A DNA stretch of 64,000 nucleotides from Nocardioides thalensis. Lineage in GTDB: Bacteria; Actinomycetota; Actinomycetes; Propionibacteriales; Nocardioidaceae. The position numbers and the translations under genes were made by a program. Positions 35,479 through 43,754 of the stretch are shown here, in pieces. Under the pieces are notes generated by a model. That model saw nothing but the letters and a program-made list of their open reading frames with translations, did no database searches and was not told the origin of the DNA. How positions within the stretch are numbered: the stretch's first letter is position 1; each line of letters opens with the position of its first letter. The stretch is from NCBI RefSeq assembly GCF_013410655.1, contig NZ_JACCFP010000001.1:620001-684000 (forward strand), written 5' to 3'.

Positions 35479-35512
35479 GGTGCGAGGCGCCCCAGCGCCG
35501 AGCCTCGAAACC
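35472..35512 (+). repeat. Palindromic repeat family B providing the LysM gene stop
   Basis: 41 bp from TGGTTGAGGTGCGAGGCGC to GAGCCTCGAAACC; near-exact reverse complement of the miaB insert. Its TGA (35476-35478) ends the LysM gene. Confidence 0.9.
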
Positions 35513-35583
35513 AAGGCACTTGCTTCGTCTGCCACCTCGACCCCGGCGGACGACGGGCCCTCGCCCGGGGCCCAGGGGAAGAC

Positions 35584-35615
35584 GAGGGGCGGGACCGCGC
35601 ACGGTCCCGCCCCTC
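35584..35615. terminator. Strong 14-bp stem terminator
   Basis: GAGGGGCGGGACCG (35584-35597) pairs perfectly with CGGTCCCGCCCCTC (35602-35615) around loop CGCA. It lies between the convergent LysM and PKD-protein genes and probably serves both. A 3' fragment GGGTGGTCGAGTAGCCC of a family C repeat follows at about 35628-35644. Confidence 0.88.
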
Positions 35616-35645
35616 GCAACTTTCCCAGGGTGGTCGAGTAGCCCG

Positions 35646-36422
35646 TCAGCCGGTGAGGATCGGCCGCGCCTCGACGGCCCGGAGCGACTCGGGCGAGCCC
35701 TCGATCGTCACCGAGCCCGGCACGGTCTGCCAGGCGCCTCCGTTGACCCGATAGTCGGCGACGTAGGTGGTGTCGAGCCGCGGCCGGTAGGCGCCGGCCT
35801 GCAGGTAGTTGTGGGTGATCTGGAGCTTCGGGTACGGCGCGCCCGGGTCGCTGGTGCGGAGCTTCTCGCCGTCATCGAAGTGCCAGGTGTAGGAGTGCAC
35901 GTCGATCCGCAGGTCGACGCGCTGGCCGAGGAGCGTGACGCTGCGGAACAGCCGCTCCTTCTCCGTGTAGAAGTTCGTCTCGAAGTTGACCAGCGTGCGG
36001 CCGTCGGGTGGCTCGATGATCAGGGGGGAGGCCGGCAGCGGGATGCGCCGGAACGCTTGGGCGATCATGCCCGGCGTTGGGCCCTGGAAGACAACGTCGC
36101 CGGGGCAATAGAGGTAGTCCCAGAGGGTTTCGCCGTCGGGCGCTTCGATCCACTCGCGGTAGGCGTAGGACCCGTCCGGGCAAACAAACTCTGGTGCGCA
36201 GGCCCCGCCGTTGCACATTGGGCCGTGGTGGTACTCGCCCTCAGGTAGCGCGCCGCCATCGTCACCTGCGTTGTCGGCGTCGCCGGGGTCGCCCGGCATT
36301 TCCGATTCGCCCTCGAGTCCGAAAAAGCCGTCGCCTGGATCGACGTCGACATCCGCTGCGGCTGGCGCCGATGAGAACAGGATCGTCAGCGCCGCGCTCG
36401 CCACGATCAATCGTGCGTCCAC
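35646..36422 (-). CDS. Secreted PKD-domain protein
   Basis: 258 residues. Signal peptide at residues 1-25 (VDARLIVASAALTILFSSAPAAA), an acidic linker, a Cys-containing segment (CNGGACAPEFVCPDGS), then a PKD-type beta domain near the C-terminus (TWHFDDGE, YLQAGAYRPRLDTTY). Such proteins are common in Nocardioidaceae directly after a DUF6318 lipoprotein, as here; the GTG start at 36422 overlaps that gene by 16 bases. Likely a cell-surface adhesion or scaffold protein. Function unknown. Confidence 0.75.
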   Translation of the reverse strand: MDARLIVASAALTILFSSAPAAADVDVDPGDGFFGLEGESEMPGDPGDADNAGDDGGALPEGEYHHGPMCNGGACAPEFVCPDGSYAYREWIEAPDGETLWDYLYCPGDVVFQGPTPGMIAQAFRRIPLPASPLIIEPPDGRTLVNFETNFYTEKERLFRSVTLLGQRVDLRIDVHSYTWHFDDGEKLRTSDPGAPYPKLQITHNYLQAGAYRPRLDTTYVADYRVNGGAWQTVPGSVTIEGSPESLRAVEARPILTG

Positions 36423-36973
36423 GTCGCCACCTGCCACCGCTCCCGTACGAACTCGACGAACATCACGTGCGACTTCGTCCCCGCTGGGTAAACCTGGTTG
36501 AGTTCGCCTGCGCCACGGACGGCCTGCCTGCCGACCGAAAGGTCCGCCGTGATCGCCCACGCTCCGCCGGGTTCGGAAACGATCTTCGAACTCTCGATGC
36601 GATACCCGCGACCGGTGATGCGTCCCCCGTTCGCGTAGACGTTCTCGATCGCGCTTGTTGCCGCGTCACAGCTCGCACACGCGGGCCCGAACACTCCGCG
36701 CAAAGCGGCCGTGTCACCGGTCGCCGTTGCGTAGTTGACCAGTTCCCACCAGTACTGAACGAACGCCTCCGCCCCCGCCTTCGTGTTCGCCTCCGCCTCC
36801 GGTGGCAACGTCGGCTCCACCGGCCCGGTCGGCTCCGTCGTCGGAGCGGCCGAGGTGGGCTCGCTCGACGCCGGCGCCGAGCTCGAAGGCTCGGCCGGCT
36901 CCGCGGGCTCGGCCTCGCAGGCAGTCAGGGCGAGGGCGCCGGAGAGCAGGGCGGCGGTGACCCATCGCGTCAT
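36407..36973 (-). CDS. DUF6318-like lipoprotein
   Basis: 188 residues. Signal peptide with lipobox LTAC (Cys19), a Glu/Pro/Ser/Thr-rich linker to about residue 60, and a compact C-terminal domain (GAEAFVQYWWELVNYATATGD, CASCDAA with a CxxC pair, final ERWQVATW). The domain resembles the DUF6318 family found in actinobacteria beside PKD proteins. Anchored on the outer face of the membrane; no enzymatic motif. Operon with the PKD gene. Confidence 0.75.
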   Translation of the reverse strand: MTRWVTAALLSGALALTACEAEPAEPAEPSSSAPASSEPTSAAPTTEPTGPVEPTLPPEAEANTKAGAEAFVQYWWELVNYATATGDTAALRGVFGPACASCDAATSAIENVYANGGRITGRGYRIESSKIVSEPGGAWAITADLSVGRQAVRGAGELNQVYPAGTKSHVMFVEFVRERWQVATWTHD

Positions 36974-37059
36974 GGGACCTCCCGAGATGAGGATGCTCGG
37001 AAACTACTCCCACCGCGCGGCCCCCGCCAAGGCTCAGAAAGTGACCTGTGGAGAGCCGA

Positions 37060-37386
37060 TCAGCGAGCGGCGCGCTTGCCGCCCTTCGCCGTACCGACGA
37101 TCTTCTTCGGCTTGGGGTCCGGCGCGTGGGTCCAGCCGATGGTCCGCGAGAACCGCACGATCAGCATCAGCCCCAGGAAGAGGCAGGCGACGGCGCCGAA
37201 GGCGGAGATGCCGAGATACCACCAGGCCTCGGTCTCGCCGTCTTGGCGGGCGGCGGACCCGAAGTCGATCGCGGACCACACCAGGTAGCCCCACGCGACG
37301 ACGCACGCGGTGATGCCGAGCGCAAGCAGGAGCAGTACGGGCTTGAACCCCGTCTTCTGCTTCGCTCCCGCGCGCTTCCCACTCAC
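37060..37386 (-). CDS. Small membrane protein with two transmembrane helices
   Basis: 108 residues. Basic N-terminus (MSGKRAGAKQKTGFK), helices at about 15-38 (VLLLLALGITACVVAWGYLVW) and 58-82 (YLGISAFGAVACLFLGLMLIV), and a basic C-terminal tail, so both ends face the cytoplasm. No known domain. A terminator lies just upstream, so it has its own promoter. Confidence 0.7.
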   Translation of the reverse strand: MSGKRAGAKQKTGFKPVLLLLALGITACVVAWGYLVWSAIDFGSAARQDGETEAWWYLGISAFGAVACLFLGLMLIVRFSRTIGWTHAPDPKPKKIVGTAKGGKRAAR

Positions 37387-37420
37387 CGCGCCATTCTGTC
37401 TGATGCGGGTGCAAGAAATG

Positions 37421-37455
37421 TGCGGGACCCGACGATTGGCGCGTCGGGTCCCGCA
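37421..37455 (-). terminator. 13-bp stem terminator
   Basis: TGCGGGACCCGAC (37421-37433) pairs with GTCGGGTCCCGCA (37443-37455), loop of nine bases. It lies 16 bases beyond the stop of the minus-strand lipoprotein gene at 37471-37971. Confidence 0.82.
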
Positions 37456-37470
37456 GCGGCTGGGTGGTGG

Positions 37471-37971
37471 CTACGGCACGGTGACCAGGTAGTTCACGAC
37501 GATGCCCTGACCGGCGGAGTCGGTGACGGCGAGGTTCACCAGGAAGCCGTCGCCTTGGTAGTCGCCGACGATCGCCGTCCCGTTGTCCATCTTGTCGGTC
37601 ACGACCTCGAACCCGGCGTCCACCAGGTCGGCAGCGGCGGAGTCGTACGGCGCCTCCTTGTCGCCGCCCGGCTCATCGACCTTCACCGTGGCGTTCCAGG
37701 TGTCCGGGTTCTTGGTGTAGGTGCCAGCGAGGATCTCGCCGTCGATCACCGGGACGGACTTGGGGAAGCCCTTGGGGAGCTTGCCGGTGACGACGCCGCC
37801 GTCGGTGGTGTCGATCTCGATCTGGCCGTTGTCGAGGTCCGCGTCGATGCCCTCCTCGCGGAGGGCGTCCTCGGCAGCGTTCTCGGCGATCTCGCCACAG
37901 GCCGTGAACGCGAGCGGAAGGGCCAGTACGGCGCCGGCCACGGCCAGGCGCAGGGGTCGCTTGATGGTCAT
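37471..37971 (-). CDS. Conserved lipoprotein of unknown function
   Basis: 166 residues. The lipobox FTAC (Cys25) follows a 24-residue signal. The mature part starts with an acidic helix (ENAAEDALREEGIDADLDNG), then a beta-rich domain ending in VNYLVTVP. It resembles the many small actinobacterial lipoproteins with an IEIDTTDGG motif. Its own transcript is bounded by the terminator at 37421-37455. Confidence 0.75.
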   Translation of the reverse strand: MTIKRPLRLAVAGAVLALPLAFTACGEIAENAAEDALREEGIDADLDNGQIEIDTTDGGVVTGKLPKGFPKSVPVIDGEILAGTYTKNPDTWNATVKVDEPGGDKEAPYDSAAADLVDAGFEVVTDKMDNGTAIVGDYQGDGFLVNLAVTDSAGQGIVVNYLVTVP

Positions 37972-38110
37972 CGGGGGCTCCTCGGAAAAGGGGGATTCTG
38001 CTGATCAAGGAGTGCGCCCCGAGCGCGCTGATACAGCGAGCCAGACGATCCCCTGCCCGAGGGCGCGGAAACCCGCCGAATGGCAAAGATTGAGACCCCG
38101 CTGCGACCCC

Positions 38111-39103
38111 CTACGCCGCGGCGGGCTCCCGGCGCGGCACCAGCGCCAGAGCCAGGCCGAGTGCCGCCCAGCAGGCGAGCACCACCAGCGGGAGCCCGAC
38201 GCCCGCGCCGTCGAAGTACGCCGTGCCGCGAAGCGCCGATCCGGTGGCGCCCGGCGGCAGCAGCTGGCCGAGCCAGCCGAGCGGGAGCAGCTCGGGGGCC
38301 GAGGTGACGCCGGACAGGGGATTGCCGACGAGCAGGATCAGGGCGGCGACGACGCCGATGGCCGCGGGGCCGATCAAGTGGCGGAGGCCGATGATCGGGA
38401 GCGCGACGGCGAGGATGCCGAGGGTGACGACGCCCGCGTTGGCCCAGTAGCTCCCCTCGATCGCGCCCAGCCAGCCCTGGAGCACGCCGGTCAGCGCGAG
38501 CCCGCCGGCCACGCCCACGCCGAGCACGGCGACCAGTCGCTCGCGGGTGCTGCGCAGCGCCATCGACGTCACCGCGCCCACCATGATCCCGCCGATGGCG
38601 AGGGGGAGCGCGCCGGCGTTGAAGACGCTCCCGCGCGGGTCGTCGTCGGACGTGGGCACGACGTCGGTGACGACGGGCGCAGGTGCGGCGGAGCCGTCGG
38701 GTGCCTCCCCGGAGACGCTCTGGGTGAGCAGCTGCGCCACGGTCGGGCTGGCCGCAGACGAGGTCAGGAGCTCCATCCCGTCGGGCCCGGCCACGATCGC
38801 GCCGTACGCCTCCCGGTCCTCGATCGCCTCGACGGCCGCCTCGCGGTCGCCGACCACCGACACGTCGAACGCGTCCTCCCCGGCCTGCGCGGCGAGCATG
38901 CCCTCGACCTGACCGGCCTGCTCGGCGGGGGCGGCGATCACGAGCGGCAGCGACCGCGGCTCGAGCTCGCTCGGCGGCCAGGTGAAGGCGGCGAGAAGGA
39001 GCGTGAGCAGGGTCGTGAGGCCGAGCGCGGCGCCGACGACGGGGCGCCAGCCGTGCGCGGTGCCGGACTCGGGGGAGGTGGGGTGGACGTCGGTGGTGGC
39101 CAC
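38111..39103 (-). CDS. Multi-spanning membrane protein, ABC-2/Pip-like permease
   Basis: 330 residues. One N-terminal helix, an extracellular domain (about residues 40-150), then five or six C-terminal helices. This layout resembles YhgE/Pip or ABC-2-type export permeases. The GTG start at 39103 is preceded by AAGGAG; the longer frame would run through the operator. The inverted repeat in its promoter and the divergent TetR gene indicate TetR control, as for many exporters. No ATPase gene is nearby, so it may act alone. Confidence 0.75.
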   Translation of the reverse strand: MATTDVHPTSPESGTAHGWRPVVGAALGLTTLLTLLLAAFTWPPSELEPRSLPLVIAAPAEQAGQVEGMLAAQAGEDAFDVSVVGDREAAVEAIEDREAYGAIVAGPDGMELLTSSAASPTVAQLLTQSVSGEAPDGSAAPAPVVTDVVPTSDDDPRGSVFNAGALPLAIGGIMVGAVTSMALRSTRERLVAVLGVGVAGGLALTGVLQGWLGAIEGSYWANAGVVTLGILAVALPIIGLRHLIGPAAIGVVAALILLVGNPLSGVTSAPELLPLGWLGQLLPPGATGSALRGTAYFDGAGVGLPLVVLACWAALGLALALVPRREPAAA

Positions 39104-39115
39104 GGCGAGCTCCTT

Positions 39116-39133
39116 AAAAACGAATGACCGTTC
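39116..39133. promoter_or_regulatory. TetR operator copy 1
   Basis: AAAAACGAATGACCGTTC, exact reverse complement of the copy at 39175-39192. The core CGAATGACCGTTCG is a near-palindrome. It lies 12 bases before the membrane-protein GTG, covering its ribosome site or promoter. Confidence 0.88.
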
Positions 39134-39174
39134 GCGATAACTCGATGGTGCTCCCGCCGCCGCTAACTTGTCAA

Positions 39175-39192
39175 GAACGGTCATTCGTTTTT
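39175..39192. promoter_or_regulatory. TetR operator copy 2
   Basis: GAACGGTCATTCGTTTTT, 18 of 18 complementary to copy 1. It lies 17 bases before the tetR ATG, so the repressor should control both divergent genes through matching sites. Confidence 0.88.
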
Positions 39193-39209
39193 CTGTTAGG
39201 CTCGCCGCC

Positions 39210-39809
39210 ATGCCGAAGGTGACCGAGGAGCACCGCGCCGCGCGCCGCGACCAGATCCTGCGGGCGGCCCTGCGCTGCGTCGCGGCCGAGGGGTTCCACA
39301 AGACGACGATGGGCTCGGTGATCCGCGAGTCCGGGCTCTCCGCCGGCGCGGTCTACCTCTACTTCCGCAGCAAGCAGGACCTGATCCGCGCCATCGCCGA
39401 GACCGCGGTGTCCGGCATCGCCGACACGGTCGACGAGCTCGCGGCAGCGGACGACGTCGTGCCGCCCGTCGAGGCGGTCACGACCGTCCTGCGCCGCCTG
39501 CTCGAGATGAGTGATGAGCTCGGCGTCGAGATCCCGCGCCTCTCGGTCCAAGCCTGGGCGGAGGCCGGGCGCGACCCCGAGATCCAGCAGCTGCTGTCCG
39601 GCGAGGCGGGGCGGATCCGCCAGGCCTGGATCTCGTACGCCGGCCGCGCGATCGAGGCCGGGTACGTCGACGCGGGCGCCGGCGAGGTCGAGTCGGTCGC
39701 CGAGACGCTGATGGCCATGGTCCCCGGCTTCATGCTGTTCCGGATCGTGCTCGGCAGCGACGTCTCGCCCGAGCGCTACACCTCCGGCCTCGCGGCCCTC
39801 CTGCGCTGA
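39210..39809 (+). CDS. TetR-family repressor
   Basis: 199 residues. The DNA-binding domain (residues about 8-55) is canonical: RRDQILRAALRCVAAEGFHKTTM, then GLSAGAVYLYFRSKQDLI. The C-terminal all-helical domain is that of a TetR_C regulator with a hydrophobic ligand pocket. ATG 39210 is used; the earlier frame start lies inside the operator. It almost certainly represses itself and the divergent membrane protein. The inducer is unknown. Confidence 0.93.
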   Translation: MPKVTEEHRAARRDQILRAALRCVAAEGFHKTTMGSVIRESGLSAGAVYLYFRSKQDLIRAIAETAVSGIADTVDELAAADDVVPPVEAVTTVLRRLLEMSDELGVEIPRLSVQAWAEAGRDPEIQQLLSGEAGRIRQAWISYAGRAIEAGYVDAGAGEVESVAETLMAMVPGFMLFRIVLGSDVSPERYTSGLAALLR

Positions 39810-39975
39810 CCCTCGGGCATCCCGCCTCCCGCGCGACACGCCCGCGGCGCCGTACGACACGCCGTGTCACATGAGTCCCATCTGCCACTTGACCTGCGCA
39901 AACGCGCCGCCGTACGACCCGGATGAAAACTCGTCGACCCCACCACTTGCACCCCTGGTGGCAGGGGCGTACGGT

Positions 39976-40024
39976 TACCACTACATCTAGTAGTTACAAC
40001 GGTGTAGTTCTCCACATCTAGTCC
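39976..40024 (+). promoter_or_regulatory. Pair of NrdR boxes upstream of nrdR-nrdJ
   Basis: ACATCTAGT occurs at 39983-39991 (within CCACTACATCTAGTAGT) and again at 40014-40022 (within CCACATCTAGTCC). The spacing is exactly 31 bp, three helix turns, as is usual for NrdR box pairs, and the sequences fit the degenerate palindrome of actinobacterial NrdR sites. They lie 100-150 bases before nrdR, so the operon is autoregulated by NrdR sensing ATP/dATP. The rest of the gap 39810-40124 shows no gene. Confidence 0.8.
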
Positions 40025-40124
40025 ACAGCAGGACCCCGGAGAGTGCACAGAAGACTGCTGGATATCCACAGTAGTCGGCCCGCCAGAGGGTCTACTCAGT
40101 CATGCGCGAGGGAGGGTCGTCGGG

Positions 40125-40598
40125 ATGCACTGCCCCTACTGCAAGCACAACGACACCAAGGTCCTCGACTCGCGCGTCGCCGACGACGGCTGCTCGATCC
40201 GCCGTCGCCGGATGTGCGTCGACTGCGAGAAGCGGTTCACCACCGTCGAGCTCATGCAGCTGACCGTCCTCAAGCGCTCGGGTGCGACCGAGCCGTTCAA
40301 CCGTGACAAGGCCGTGTCCGGCGTCCGGAAGGCCTGCAAGGGCCGCCCGGTCGACGAGGACGCGCTGGCCCGGCTGGGCCAGGTCGTCGAAGACCAGCTC
40401 CGGCTCGCCGGCAGCCCGGAGATCGCCGCCCACGAGGTGGGCCTGGCGATCCTGGCGCCGCTGCGCGCGCTCGACGAGGTGGCCTACCTCCGTTTCGCGA
40501 GCGTCTACCGCGGCTTCGAGTCCGCCGACGACTTCGAGTCCGAGATCGCCCTCCTCCGGGCTGAGCGCGATCTCCAGCCATCAGCCTCCTCGGGCTGA
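40125..40598 (+). CDS. nrdR: Transcriptional repressor NrdR
   Basis: 157-residue regulator of ribonucleotide reductase genes. The N-terminal zinc ribbon has C3, C6, C31 and C34 ([24 protein letters not shown]). An ATP-cone domain ([24 protein letters not shown]) binds ATP or dATP to switch DNA binding. Normal length. Its own NrdR boxes lie upstream. nrdJ follows 149 bases downstream, the standard actinobacterial arrangement, with a hairpin between them. Confidence 0.97.
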   Translation: MHCPYCKHNDTKVLDSRVADDGCSIRRRRMCVDCEKRFTTVELMQLTVLKRSGATEPFNRDKAVSGVRKACKGRPVDEDALARLGQVVEDQLRLAGSPEIAAHEVGLAILAPLRALDEVAYLRFASVYRGFESADDFESEIALLRAERDLQPSASSG

Positions 40599-40605
40599 CA
40601 CAGAC

Positions 40606-40641
40606 TGCCCGGCAGGTCGTGGGGAAGCGGCCTGCCGGGCA
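40606..40641 (+). terminator. Hairpin between nrdR and nrdJ
   Basis: TGCCCGGCAGG (40606-40616) pairs with CCTGCCGGGCA (40631-40641), loop of 14. It may attenuate read-through from nrdR into nrdJ. No T-tract follows. Confidence 0.6.
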
Positions 40642-40747
40642 CCCAAACGTCGCTCCCGTGTGCAGGGAGCCGGTCCCGACGCGATGTCGGCACCACGAGC
40701 AACACTGAAATCAACGCCGACCGCATCCAGCAGGGGGATCACGCCAG

Positions 40748-43663
40748 ATGACCGAGACCGCCAACCCGACCGCAGCCGGCGCCAAGAGCGCGGGCAAGGG
40801 CCTGAAGATCGAGCGCATCTTCAGCACCGAGGGTGTTCACCCCTACGACGAGCTCACCTGGGAGCGGCGCGACGTCGTCCAGACCAACTGGAAGACCGGC
40901 GAGACCGTCTTCGAGCAGCGCGGCGTGGAGTTCCCCGACTTCTGGTCGGTCAACGCGTCGACCATCGTGACGACGAAGTACTTCCGCGGCGCCGTCGGCA
41001 CCCCCGAGCGCGAGACCGGTCTCAAGCAGCTGATCGACCGGGTCGTCGGCAAGTACGTCGAGGCGGGCATCGCCAACGGCTACTTCGACACCGACGCCGA
41101 CGCGGAGGTGTTCGAGCACGAGCTCACCTGGCTGCTTGCGCACCAGTACTTCTCGTTCAACTCGCCCGTTTGGTTCAACGTCGGCACCCAGTCGCCGCAG
41201 CAGGTCAGCGCCTGCTTCATCCTCTCGGTCGACGACTCGATGGACTCGATCCTCAACTGGTACAAGGAAGAGGGCTTCATCTTCAAGGGCGGCTCCGGCG
41301 CCGGCCTCAACCTCTCCCGCATCCGCTCCTCCAAGGAGCTCCTGTCCTCCGGCGGCACGGCGAGCGGCCCGGTCTCCTTCATGCGCGGCGCCGACGCGTC
41401 CGCGGGCACCATCAAGTCGGGCGGCGCCACGCGCCGCGCGGCCAAGATGGTCGTGCTGGACGTCGACCACCCCGACATCGAGGAGTTCGTCGAGACCAAG
41501 TGGCGCGAGGAGGACAAGATCCGCGCCCTCCGCGACGCCGGCTTCGACATGGACCTCGGCGGCAAGGACATCACCTCGGTCCAGTACCAGAACGCCAACA
41601 ACTCCGTGCGCGTCACCGACGAGTTCATGCGCGCGGTCGAGGACGGCACCGAGTTCGGCCTCCGCGCCCGCAAGACCGGCGAGGTCATCGAGACCGTCGA
41701 CGCCCGCACGCTGTTCCGCAAGATCAGCGAGGCCGCGTGGGCCTGCGCCGACCCGGGTCTTCAGTACGACGACACGATCAACGACTGGCACACCAACCCC
41801 GAGACCGGCCGGATCACGGCGTCCAACCCGTGCTCGGAGTACATGTCGCTCGACAACTCCTCGTGCAACCTGGCGTCGCTCAACCTGCTGAAGTTCCTCA
41901 AGGACGACGACACCTTCGACGCCGAGCTTTTCACCAAGGCCGTCGAGCTGATCATCACCGCGATGGACATCTCGATCTGCTTCGCCGACTTCCCGACCGA
42001 GCCGATCGGCGAGACCACCCGCGACTACCGCCAGCTCGGCATCGGCTACGCCAACCTCGGCGCGCTGCTGATGGCGATGGGCCTGGGCTACGACTCCGAC
42101 GGCGGCCGCGCCATGGCCGCGACCATCACGTCGCTGATGACCGGTACGTCGTACCGCCGCTCGGCGGAGCTCGCCGCGATCGTCGGCCCCTACGCCGGCT
42201 ACGCCCGCAACGCGGAGGCCCACAACCGGGTCATGCGCAAGCACCAGGCGGCCAATGACACCGTCCGTCCGCTCCACGTCGCCGACACCGAGGTCCACAA
42301 GGCCGCGACCAAGGAGTGGGCGCAGGTCGTCGAGCTCGGCAAGGTCAACGGCTTCCGTAACGCGCAGGCCTCCGTGCTCGCGCCCACCGGCACCATCGGC
42401 TTCATGATGGACTGCGACACCACCGGCATCGAGCCCGACTTCTCGCTCGTGAAGTTCAAGAAGCTCGTCGGCGGCGGCTCCATGCAGATCGTCAACCAGA
42501 CGATCCCACGGGCGCTCAAGAAGCTCGGCTACGACGAGGAGAAGATCGAGGCGATCGTCGCCTACATCGCCGAGCACGGCCACGTCGTCGACGCCCCCGG
42601 CCTGAAGACCGAGCACTACGAGGTCTTCGACACCGCGATGGGTGAGCGGGCCCTCAAGCCGATGGGCCACGTGAAGATGATGGCCGCCTGCCAGCCGTTC
42701 CTCTCTGGGGCGATCTCGAAGACGGTCAACCTTCCGGAGACGGCCACGGTCGAGGAGATCGAGGACATCTACCTCCAGTCGTGGAAGCTCGGCCTCAAGG
42801 CGACCGCCGTCTACCGCGACAACTGCAAGGTCGGCCAGCCGCTCGCCGACGGCGGCGGCAAGGCCAAGAAGGACGCCGCCGACGCTGAGGCGGCCGAGGT
42901 CGTCGAGAAGGTCGTGGAGAAGGTCGTCTACGCCCCGACCCGCAAGCGCCTGCCGAAGGCCCGCCGCTCACTGACCACGTCGTTCACCGTCGGCGGCGCC
43001 GAGGGCTACATGACCTCGGGTGCCCACGAGGACGGCTCGCTCGGCGAGATCTTCCTCAAGCTCGGTAAGCAGGGCTCGACCCTGGCCGGTGTGATGGACG
43101 CCTTCTCGATCGCGGTGTCGATCGGCCTCCAGTACGGCGTGCCGCTCGAGACCTACGTCTCGAAGTTCACCAACCTGCGCTTTGAGCCGGCCGGCCTCAC
43201 CGACGACCCCGACGTGCGGATGAGCCAGTCGATCATGGACTACATCTTCCGCCGCCTCGCCCTGGACTATCTGTCCTTCGAGGAGCGGTCGATGCTCGGC
43301 ATCTACTCCGCCGAGGAGCGCCAGCGCCACCTCGAGACCGGCTCCTACGAGCCCATCGAGGAGACCGGCTCCGCCGCCGAGCTCGTCGAGAAGCCCACCG
43401 CATCGGCACCGGTGGTCGAGGCTGCCACGGTGGTCGAGGAGGCCGTTCACGGCCGTCACGAGACCTCCGACGCGGACGAGGACCCCCTCGCCGGCGCCCC
43501 CAAGGTCGAGCCCAAGGTCGCCCACACGTCGGCCGAGCTCCTCGAGCAGATCACCGGCCACGCCGTCGACAGCCCGCTCTGCATGACCTGCGGCACGAAG
43601 ATGCGGCCCGCCGGCAGCTGCTATGTCTGCGAGGGCTGCGGCAGCACCAGCGGCTGCAGCTGA
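40748..43663 (+). CDS. nrdJ: Vitamin B12-dependent ribonucleotide reductase NrdJ (class II)
   Basis: 971-residue adenosylcobalamin-dependent enzyme reducing ribonucleotides to deoxyribonucleotides. The active-site region has SACFILSVDDSMDSI, and the NPCSE motif occurs in SNPCSEYMSLDNSSCNL. The C-terminus ends in a cysteine-rich, zinc-ribbon-like tail (CMTCGTKMRPAGSCYVCEGCG), where redox-active cysteines re-reduce the site. Residues about 889-906 include VVEEAVHGRHET, translated from a palindromic repeat in the linker before that tail. ATG after GGGGGATC. No B12 riboswitch was found upstream; NrdR is the visible control. Confidence 0.97.
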   Translation: MTETANPTAAGAKSAGKGLKIERIFSTEGVHPYDELTWERRDVVQTNWKTGETVFEQRGVEFPDFWSVNASTIVTTKYFRGAVGTPERETGLKQLIDRVVGKYVEAGIANGYFDTDADAEVFEHELTWLLAHQYFSFNSPVWFNVGTQSPQQVSACFILSVDDSMDSILNWYKEEGFIFKGGSGAGLNLSRIRSSKELLSSGGTASGPVSFMRGADASAGTIKSGGATRRAAKMVVLDVDHPDIEEFVETKWREEDKIRALRDAGFDMDLGGKDITSVQYQNANNSVRVTDEFMRAVEDGTEFGLRARKTGEVIETVDARTLFRKISEAAWACADPGLQYDDTINDWHTNPETGRITASNPCSEYMSLDNSSCNLASLNLLKFLKDDDTFDAELFTKAVELIITAMDISICFADFPTEPIGETTRDYRQLGIGYANLGALLMAMGLGYDSDGGRAMAATITSLMTGTSYRRSAELAAIVGPYAGYARNAEAHNRVMRKHQAANDTVRPLHVADTEVHKAATKEWAQVVELGKVNGFRNAQASVLAPTGTIGFMMDCDTTGIEPDFSLVKFKKLVGGGSMQIVNQTIPRALKKLGYDEEKIEAIVAYIAEHGHVVDAPGLKTEHYEVFDTAMGERALKPMGHVKMMAACQPFLSGAISKTVNLPETATVEEIEDIYLQSWKLGLKATAVYRDNCKVGQPLADGGGKAKKDAADAEAAEVVEKVVEKVVYAPTRKRLPKARRSLTTSFTVGGAEGYMTSGAHEDGSLGEIFLKLGKQGSTLAGVMDAFSIAVSIGLQYGVPLETYVSKFTNLRFEPAGLTDDPDVRMSQSIMDYIFRRLALDYLSFEERSMLGIYSAEERQRHLETGSYEPIEETGSAAELVEKPTASAPVVEAATVVEEAVHGRHETSDADEDPLAGAPKVEPKVAHTSAELLEQITGHAVDSPLCMTCGTKMRPAGSCYVCEGCGSTSGCS
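43411..43465 (+). repeat. Palindromic repeat family A, in frame inside nrdJ
   Basis: A decayed partial copy GGTGGTCGAGGCTGCC (43411-43426) precedes a full 37-bp copy at 43429-43465 (centre GGCCGTTCACGGCC, end CGTCACGAGACC). The full copy is one base different from the ggt copy and is read in the same frame. Confidence 0.9.
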
Positions 43664-43672
43664 TAGAGCGAA

Positions 43673-43721
43673 ACAACGGGGAGGATCTCAGTCATCATGC
43701 GACTGAGATCCTCCCCGTTGT
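43673..43721 (+). terminator. Strong nrdJ terminator
   Basis: A perfect 21-bp stem, ACAACGGGGAGGATCTCAGTC with its complement, around loop ATCATGC, starting 10 bases after the nrdJ stop. It marks the end of the core gene set. Confidence 0.92.
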
Positions 43722-43754
43722 CGTGTTGCGGCAACGACGACCGCAGGGTCCATC

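Noticed and set aside
40599..40747. Cobalamin riboswitch before nrdJ
   Set aside because: A B12-dependent reductase makes this likely, but no B12-box-like sequence is visible; only a simple hairpin is present.
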